Below are positions 33,836 through 38,684 of a stretch of 38,684 bases of DNA, in pieces (positions within the stretch are counted from its first letter, which is position 1; each line of letters opens with the position of its first letter). The position numbers and the translations under genes are program-made. The notes below the pieces were generated by a model. The model saw only the letters and a program-made list of their open reading frames with translations. It did not search any database and was not told the origin of the DNA. The DNA comes from Xanthomonas cucurbitae (lineage in GTDB: Bacteria; Pseudomonadota; Gammaproteobacteria; Xanthomonadales; Xanthomonadaceae): assembly GCF_002939885.1 (NCBI RefSeq), contig NZ_MDED01000033.1, positions 1 to 38,684 on the forward strand. The letters are read 5' to 3'.

Positions 33836-34339
33836 CTATTCCCTGCACGCTGCCCATTGCACGACAAGCGGATCCGCTGCGTTGGCCCGATGGAGATGGC
33901 GATGCACCGCGTACTGCAAGTGACTGCGCGCCGCGCCAGTCCTGACAGAGCTTGTTCCAACCCCGATTCCCGGACTCAAGCATTCTCCCAACCGTGAACG
34001 GCACACATCTTCGACACTACGCTCTTGCCGTTTCGACATCGGTAGGTCGACCATGGATTCGAGGGTGTAGTTCTTGACAATTTGAGGGTATCGAATGACC
34101 TCAAGGAAAAGATCCTCGGCTCCGTCAAGGTCCATTTCCTTGGCGTCATCCAGCATATTCTGCGTAATTCTACTTCCCGGACCACCATCAACCATCTTTT
34201 TGGCAAGGAAAATAGCAGGACTATTGGTCAGACCTACGCCATCACGCACAAAAAAGTGAATCTCGACGTGGGGTGGTACCTGAAAATAGCCCCATTCGCT
34301 CTCATGCAAACCATGCCCCCACAGTACGATCAATGGCAT
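33836..34339 (-). CDS. Small protein resembling the Stv adhesin domain
   Basis: This encodes a 167-residue protein. The N-terminal part ('VLWGHGLHES', then 'GYFQVPPHVEIHFFVRDGVGLTNSPAIFLA') matches my recollection of the putative adhesin Stv domain, with the motif GHG...F-VP-G/H-v-x-l-HF...dG. Residues about 20-110 look genuine. The last 40 residues are Arg/Ala/His-rich and end near REP-type repeats, so the C-terminus may be altered by mobile DNA. The start at 34339 has AGGAGGTG 5 bases upstream, a strong ribosome site. It is the last gene on the minus strand behind clpV, and its base composition is lower in GC than the core genes. A role as T6SS cargo or accessory is inference. Confidence 0.55.
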   Translation of the reverse strand: MPLIVLWGHGLHESEWGYFQVPPHVEIHFFVRDGVGLTNSPAIFLAKKMVDGGPGSRITQNMLDDAKEMDLDGAEDLFLEVIRYPQIVKNYTLESMVDLPMSKRQERSVEDVCRSRLGECLSPGIGVGTSSVRTGAARSHLQYAVHRHLHRANAADPLVVQWAACRE

Positions 34340-34404
34340 CTAGCACCTCCTGCCCATAAGATAAAATAAAAATCATCGCCAAGCACATATAGCTCGGAAT
34401 TCAT
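34330..34404 (-). CDS. Mini-ORF 2 (24 codons)
   Basis: This is a 24-codon frame (MNSELYVLGDDFYF...) whose ATG overlaps the stop of mini-ORF 1 by 4 bases (ATGA). An AAAAGGAG ribosome site lies about 9 bases upstream. It ends inside the start of the Stv-like gene in another frame. The residues look more protein-like than chance (acidic and aromatic, no Arg/Ala bias). It may be a leader that couples translation or the 5' piece of a frameshifted gene. Confidence 0.35.
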   Translation of the reverse strand: MNSELYVLGDDFYFILWAGGARCH

Positions 34405-34484
34405 ATGCTCTGCGCTCCTTTTAGCTCTGATTTGGCATTATCGAAATCTTGTTCACCGCGCACCCGATAATTCCGAAAATTCAT
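34401..34484 (-). CDS. Mini-ORF 1 (27 codons)
   Basis: This is a 27-codon frame (MNFRNYRVRGEQDFDNAK...) whose ATG overlaps the stop of the 293-residue gene by 4 bases (ATGA), and whose own TGA overlaps the next ATG. The composition is polar and balanced, unlike shadow frames. It could be a real small peptide or part of a decayed gene. No homologue is recognised. Confidence 0.35.
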   Translation of the reverse strand: MNFRNYRVRGEQDFDNAKSELKGAQSI

Positions 34485-35362
34485 TTCTTTCTCGCCTCAA
34501 TGACAGACTTGTAATAGATGTTTTCGCGCAGCTGGGTATAGGCCCGGATTTCTTCCCCGTCGTTTGTCCAGATCGTCCTGTTGATATGGGGTGGCTTCAT
34601 GTTGATGGTCCGCCCATTCGTGTAGTGTCCGTCTGCATAGGGTTCCTCCCCATTTTTCAAGCCCTTCTGCCGGCGAGCGTAGAGGAATTCTCCCAACCAC
34701 GATTGAGTCGGGAGCAGCGTCTGCAGGCGTTCGGTAGCGATCTGCGGGCACCTGAATGTCTCAGCGTAGATGTTCTGTCGATAGTCCTCCGCACCGTCGA
34801 AGCAGTCCACCAGGAAATTCCACATATAGGCTCGCTGTGGCCCGCCTTGTGCGAGAAACGTCCGGGTGGAACGGTACTGGACTGACTTGGCGTAATAATT
34901 GGCCGCCACCTCGCCGAATCGCTGGACCAGCAGAAGCCACTGTATCGCGTGCGTGAACTCGCCATGGGCGCGGGTGAAAAGGTCGCGGAACATGATCTTC
35001 TCCCCCACTACATCGTTGAAATCAGCAGGGCTGATCTGGCCATTGAGAATGACCACATGCCTACTGAACCCGTAATAGGATGCATATTTTCCAAGCGCAC
35101 AGGAGAAGGCGCCGAGACGGCGATAATTGACGCCATCGCGCTGTACCTCACGGAACTTTACGTATTCCGTGCCCAGCTCAAAAGATAGGTCCTTGACCGC
35201 CGACGCAAGCGCTTCGTTGTCCGACAGGAAACTGGCCATGCGCGCGAAGACGAGCATGTCCCTCATCCGCTGCGTCGCTTCGATCTTGACACCATCGACA
35301 ACCTGGAAATTCTCATCCAGGAACAACACCATTTCCAATTCCGATGCATCACTGATCTTCAT
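34481..35362 (-). CDS. Unrecognised 293-residue protein downstream of clpV
   Basis: This encodes a 293-residue protein that I do not recognise with confidence; it resembles, from memory only, some LirA/MavJ-type effector sequences. It is soluble, has no signal peptide and is rich in aromatic residues, with a mostly helical first half ('VKIEATQRMRDMLVFARMASFLSDNEALASAVKDLSFELG', 'YRRLGAFSCALGKYASYYGF') and a Tyr/Arg-rich second half. The ATG at 35362 has GAGAGGA 7 bases upstream. It starts 42 bases after the clpV stop, so it is probably in the T6SS operon and may be a secreted effector, an adaptor or an immunity protein. Base composition is more AT-rich than clpV, consistent with acquisition as a variable module. 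Confidence 0.6.
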   Translation of the reverse strand: MKISDASELEMVLFLDENFQVVDGVKIEATQRMRDMLVFARMASFLSDNEALASAVKDLSFELGTEYVKFREVQRDGVNYRRLGAFSCALGKYASYYGFSRHVVILNGQISPADFNDVVGEKIMFRDLFTRAHGEFTHAIQWLLLVQRFGEVAANYYAKSVQYRSTRTFLAQGGPQRAYMWNFLVDCFDGAEDYRQNIYAETFRCPQIATERLQTLLPTQSWLGEFLYARRQKGLKNGEEPYADGHYTNGRTINMKPPHINRTIWTNDGEEIRAYTQLRENIYYKSVIEARKK

Positions 35363-35404
35363 CGAAGTCCTCTCTTCGGTTTTGTCCGTGCGCGCCTGCG
35401 CCTG

Positions 35405-38155
35405 TCAGTGGAACAGGTACGAGAAGCCGTCTGGATTCGTGCTCATTCCTACGCCTCCGATGGATGCATGGTGTGCAAGCCGCCCCAGGAACTCCCTCGA
35501 CATTTTCGGCAACATCGAATTCGTCAAAATCGCATCAATCATCCGCCCACCCGACTCGCTCCCGGTGCACCGGCTCACCACCAGCTCCACCACCGAATCG
35601 TCGTAGTCGAACGGAATCTTGTAGCGCTCTTCGATTCGTTTCTTGATGCGATTCAACTGCAGCCGCACGATCTGTCCGAGCATGGCGTTACTCAGCGGGT
35701 AATACGGAATCGCCACCAACCGCCCGAGCAACGCCGGCGGAAACACCTTCAGCAACGGCTCGCGCAAGGCCTTGGCCATGCCCTCCGCATCCGGCAGCAA
35801 TTCCGGGTCTTTGCACAGGCTGGCGATCAGATCGGTGCCGGCGTTGCTGGTGAGAATGATTAAAGTGTTGCGGAAGTCGATGCGGCGGCCTTCGCCGTCT
35901 TCCATCCAGCCTTTATCGAAGACCTGGAAGAACAGTTCGTGGACGTCGGGGTGGGCTTTCTCCACTTCGTCCAGCAGCACCACCGAGTACGGCTTGCGTC
36001 GCACTGCTTCGGTGAGCACGCCGCCCTCTCCATAGCCGACATAGCCCGGCGGTGCGCCCTTGAGCGAGGAGACGGTGTGTGCCTCCTGATACTCGCTCAT
36101 GTTGATGGTAATCAGGTGTTGTTCGCCGCCGTACAAGGTTTCGGCCAGGGCGAGTGCGGTTTCGGTCTTACCGACGCCGGAGGTGCCGGCGAGCAGGAAC
36201 ACGCCGATCGGTTTGTCCGGGTTGTCCAGGCCGGCACGGCTGGTCTGGATGCGCTTGGCGATCATCTCCATGGCGTGGTCCTGGCCGATCACGCGCTTGG
36301 CCAGTAGTTCGGGCAGGCGCAGCACGGTGTCGATCTCGTTGCGCGCCATGCGTCCAACCGGGATGCCGGTCCAGTCGGCGACCACGGCAGCCACCGCCTG
36401 GTAGTCGACCGTGGGCAGGATCAACGGCGATTCGCCTTGCAGTGCGGCCAGTTCCGCCTGTACCAGTTCCAGGCGCGCGAGCAGCGTGTCGCGATTAACC
36501 TGCACCGGTGCTTCGAGCACGGCAGTGTCGCCAAACGCCGCCTGTGTGGCATCGGCATCGGCCTCCGCTTCCAATGCACTGCCAGTGCCTTCCACCGGTG
36601 CATTGCCGCTACGCAGTTGCGCACGCAACGACAGCAGCTCGTCCACCAATGCTTTCTCGCCAACCCAGCGCTGCTCAAGATCACGCAGGCGGCCATGCTC
36701 GCGTTCCAGCAGGCCAGCACACGCAGCAGCACGCTCCTCCACCACGATGCCAATCGCACGCTCGCGCTCGATGATGGCGTGCTCGGTGTCCAGCGCTTCG
36801 ATGCGGCGGCGGCTGTCGTCCACTTCCGCAGGCGTGGCATGCAGGCTGACCGCGACGCGGGCACAGGCGGTGTCGAGCAGGCTCACCGATTTGTCCGGCA
36901 GCTGGCGGGCGGGGATATAGCGGTGGCTGAGCTTGACCGCCGCTTCCAGCGCTTCGTCGAGGATCTGCACACTGTGGTGCTGTTCCATCATCGAGGCGAC
37001 ACCGCGCATCATGCGTACCGCCTTGGCCTCGTCCGGCTCGTCCACCTGCACGGCCTGGAAGCGCCGGCTCAGTGCGGGGTCTTTCTCGATGTACTTCTTG
37101 TATTCGGCAAAGGTGGTCGCGCCCACGGTGCGCAGCGTGCCGCGTGCCAGTGCCGGCTTGAGCAGGTTGGCGGCATCGCCGGTACCGGCCGCGCCGCCGG
37201 CGCCGACCAGGGTGTGGGTTTCATCCACAAACAGGATGATGGGCTTGGGGCTGGCCTGCACCTCGTCGATGACCGCGCGCAGGCGCTGTTCGAACTCGCC
37301 CTTCATGCTGGCGCCGGCCTGCAGCAGGCCCACATCCAGCGTGCGCAGTTGTACGTCCTTCAATGCGGGTGGCACATCGCCACGTGCGATGCGTTGCGCG
37401 AAGCCTTCCACCACCGCGGTCTTGCCGACGCCGGCCTCGCCGACCAGGATCGGGTTGTTCTGGCGGCGGCGCATCAGGATGTCGACCACCTGGCGGATCT
37501 CGTCGTCACGGCCGATGATCGGGTCGAGCTTGCCCTCGCGCGCTTGTGCGGTGAGGTCGGTGGTGAATTTCTTCAGTGCCTCCTGTTTGCCCATTGCGGC
37601 CGGCGCAATGGCACCACTGGCCTCCCCGGGTGCAGCGGTCTGGCCGAGTGAGAAACCATCGCTGGGCAACAGGCCATCTTCCGGCGAACCGGCCACGATC
37701 TGCGCAAAGTGTTCGTTGAGTGCCGCAGGTTTTAGCTTTTCGAATTCCTTGGAGATCGCCAACAATGCATTACGCAGGCCGCGCACGCTCAGGATGCCGA
37801 CCAGCAGATAACCGGTGCGCACCTGCGCCTGCCCAAAGCTGAGCGAGGCATACACCCAGCCGCGCTCCACCGCTTCTTCGACATTGGCCGACAGGTCGGT
37901 GACGGCGGTGGAGCCACGCGGCAGGCCATCCAGCGCGGTGGTGACATCGCGCGCCAGCGTGGACGGATTGAGTTGGAAGTGCTTGACGATGCGGTGCAGG
38001 TCCGAGTCCTGCAGCTGCAGCAATTGATGCAGCCAGTGCACCAGCTCCACGTACGGGTTTCCGCGCAGCTTGCAGAACACGGTGGCGCTTTCGATACCGC
38101 GATACGCCAGCGGGTTGAGCTTGCCGAACAGGGCACTGCGGGAGATCTCGGCCAT
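35405..38155 (-). CDS. tssH: T6SS ATPase ClpV/TssH
   Basis: This encodes a 916-residue AAA+ disaggregase that recycles the contracted TssB/TssC sheath of the type VI secretion system. The N-domain (1-150) contains 'SRSALFGKLNPLAYRGIESATVFCKLRGNPYVELVHWLHQLL', typical of ClpV rather than ClpB. AAA-1 has Walker A GEAGVGKT at 239-246 and Walker B ILFVDETH at 307-314. A coiled-coil middle domain (about 450-570) follows. AAA-2 has Walker A GTSGVGKT around 657-664 and Walker B 'VVLLDEVEKAH'. The C-terminus is complete. The start at 38155 has AAGGA 6 bases upstream. It lies 56 bases downstream of tssG on the same strand, the usual order. Confidence 0.96.
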   Translation of the reverse strand: MAEISRSALFGKLNPLAYRGIESATVFCKLRGNPYVELVHWLHQLLQLQDSDLHRIVKHFQLNPSTLARDVTTALDGLPRGSTAVTDLSANVEEAVERGWVYASLSFGQAQVRTGYLLVGILSVRGLRNALLAISKEFEKLKPAALNEHFAQIVAGSPEDGLLPSDGFSLGQTAAPGEASGAIAPAAMGKQEALKKFTTDLTAQAREGKLDPIIGRDDEIRQVVDILMRRRQNNPILVGEAGVGKTAVVEGFAQRIARGDVPPALKDVQLRTLDVGLLQAGASMKGEFEQRLRAVIDEVQASPKPIILFVDETHTLVGAGGAAGTGDAANLLKPALARGTLRTVGATTFAEYKKYIEKDPALSRRFQAVQVDEPDEAKAVRMMRGVASMMEQHHSVQILDEALEAAVKLSHRYIPARQLPDKSVSLLDTACARVAVSLHATPAEVDDSRRRIEALDTEHAIIERERAIGIVVEERAAACAGLLEREHGRLRDLEQRWVGEKALVDELLSLRAQLRSGNAPVEGTGSALEAEADADATQAAFGDTAVLEAPVQVNRDTLLARLELVQAELAALQGESPLILPTVDYQAVAAVVADWTGIPVGRMARNEIDTVLRLPELLAKRVIGQDHAMEMIAKRIQTSRAGLDNPDKPIGVFLLAGTSGVGKTETALALAETLYGGEQHLITINMSEYQEAHTVSSLKGAPPGYVGYGEGGVLTEAVRRKPYSVVLLDEVEKAHPDVHELFFQVFDKGWMEDGEGRRIDFRNTLIILTSNAGTDLIASLCKDPELLPDAEGMAKALREPLLKVFPPALLGRLVAIPYYPLSNAMLGQIVRLQLNRIKKRIEERYKIPFDYDDSVVELVVSRCTGSESGGRMIDAILTNSMLPKMSREFLGRLAHHASIGGVGMSTNPDGFSYLFH

Positions 38156-38211
38156 GATGCGTCCTTCGAAGTCGGTACGTTGCGTGTGAGCGAAAGGCAG
38201 AGCGGTGCGCG

Positions 38212-38684
38212 TCAGCCCGATGGGCGCAGCAGTACCTCGTCGGCGTCGGCGATGCTCCAGGCGCGGCGGCCGATCCAGGTATCCAGGCCCAGTCGGCTGT
38301 TGCGTGCCAGCTGCGGGGTGGGCACCTCGTCGGCCTTGAGCACCAGCTGCAGTTCCCAGCCGAACTCGTCGCCCAGATAGCTACGCACCGCGGCGGTCAG
38401 CTGGCGCAGCGCCTGGCCGCCCGGCAGGAAGCGTTGAAACGCGATGCGTGGCAATGGCCCCAGCCGGATACGCACGCGTTGCTGCGCACCACGCACCTGT
38501 ACACCGACCACGCTGTCCACGCCGAGCTGCGCATTGCGCGGGCCCAGGCCCAGCCGCAACTGGGCGTCGGCAGGTAGCCGCATCCATTCGGCAACCTGAT
38601 TAGCCCCATCCCTCAGCCAAGAAAGTTGCTTGCCATGCGCAAAACTCGCTCTGGGCAAGGCTTGCAGCGCATCAGCGCCGTCGC
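38212..38684 (-). CDS. tssG: T6SS baseplate protein TssG, C-terminal part
   Basis: This is the C-terminal 157 residues of TssG; the frame is open to the right edge of the window, so the 5' part is outside. TssG is a wedge component of the T6SS baseplate with TssE, TssF and TssK. The diagnostic end 'QLARNSRLGLDTWIGRR' with 'DADEVLLRP' is present, as is the preceding 'RIRLGPLPRIAFQRFLPGG'. It is followed by clpV after 56 bases. The rest of the cluster should lie to the right of the window. Confidence 0.93.
   Translation of the reverse strand, partial: DGADALQALPRASFAHGKQLSWLRDGANQVAEWMRLPADAQLRLGLGPRNAQLGVDSVVGVQVRGAQQRVRIRLGPLPRIAFQRFLPGGQALRQLTAAVRSYLGDEFGWELQLVLKADEVPTPQLARNSRLGLDTWIGRRAWSIADADEVLLRPSG

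Overview
The window is GC-rich chromosomal DNA that looks like Xanthomonas or a close relative in the Lysobacterales. This rests on gene content and sequence style, not on a database search. The pointers are a PL9 pectate lyase with its key residues intact, a type VI secretion (T6SS) ClpV/TssG pair, an IS200-like REP transposase with its own repeats, a ProP-type transporter, and G-rich 'gggaatcggga' repeats of the kind I recall between Xanthomonas genes. Most of the window is densely coding. The stretch from about 29.3 to 35.4 kb is visibly more AT-rich in places, looser in gene spacing and contains mobile DNA.

Left part (1-4961): a small lipoprotein gene is followed by a tight pair of membrane proteins. 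Both members start with a GYF_2-like module; one carries an RDD membrane domain and the other a ClpP/crotonase-like serine protease domain. A convergent secreted PL9 pectate lyase ends 15 bases from them.

Central block (5236-18509): about ten genes run in one direction, many overlapping by 1-4 bases. They encode two tandem TldD-type metalloproteases with Tat signal peptides, an unsignalled TldE/PmbA partner, a Tat-exported DUF4159 protein, a MoxR AAA+ ATPase, a DUF58 protein, a BatA-like membrane protein, a DUF4175-like protein with a His/Asp-rich segment, and a second BatA-like membrane protein. I infer a periplasmic peptide- or protein-processing system coupled to a MoxR/VWA-type chaperone module. 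This is the most interesting region. A potential G-quadruplex lies at the tldE/DUF4159 junction and a long hairpin lies before moxR.

Housekeeping stretch (18636-28971): a DUF938 methyltransferase, an EcsC-family protein, an SRPBCC protein, a ProP-like MFS transporter, a thioredoxin-like protein, a host-attachment-family protein, a Nudix hydrolase, an NAD(P)-binding epimerase-like protein, an HDOD signalling protein and a hybrid histidine kinase with two PAS domains. Between the epimerase and the HDOD gene there is an orphan minus-strand terminator preceded by foldable sequence, a good small-RNA candidate.

Right part (29517-38684): an M13 zinc endopeptidase lipoprotein, a two-repeat protein of uncertain family, and a REP-associated tyrosine transposase with its REP hairpin and direct repeats. 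Beyond these, on the minus strand, is the edge of a T6SS cluster (tssG, tssH/clpV). It is followed by an unrecognised 293-residue gene, two mini-ORFs chained by ATGA overlaps, and a small protein that may be a Stv-type adhesin. The genes downstream of clpV look like T6SS accessory or cargo genes.
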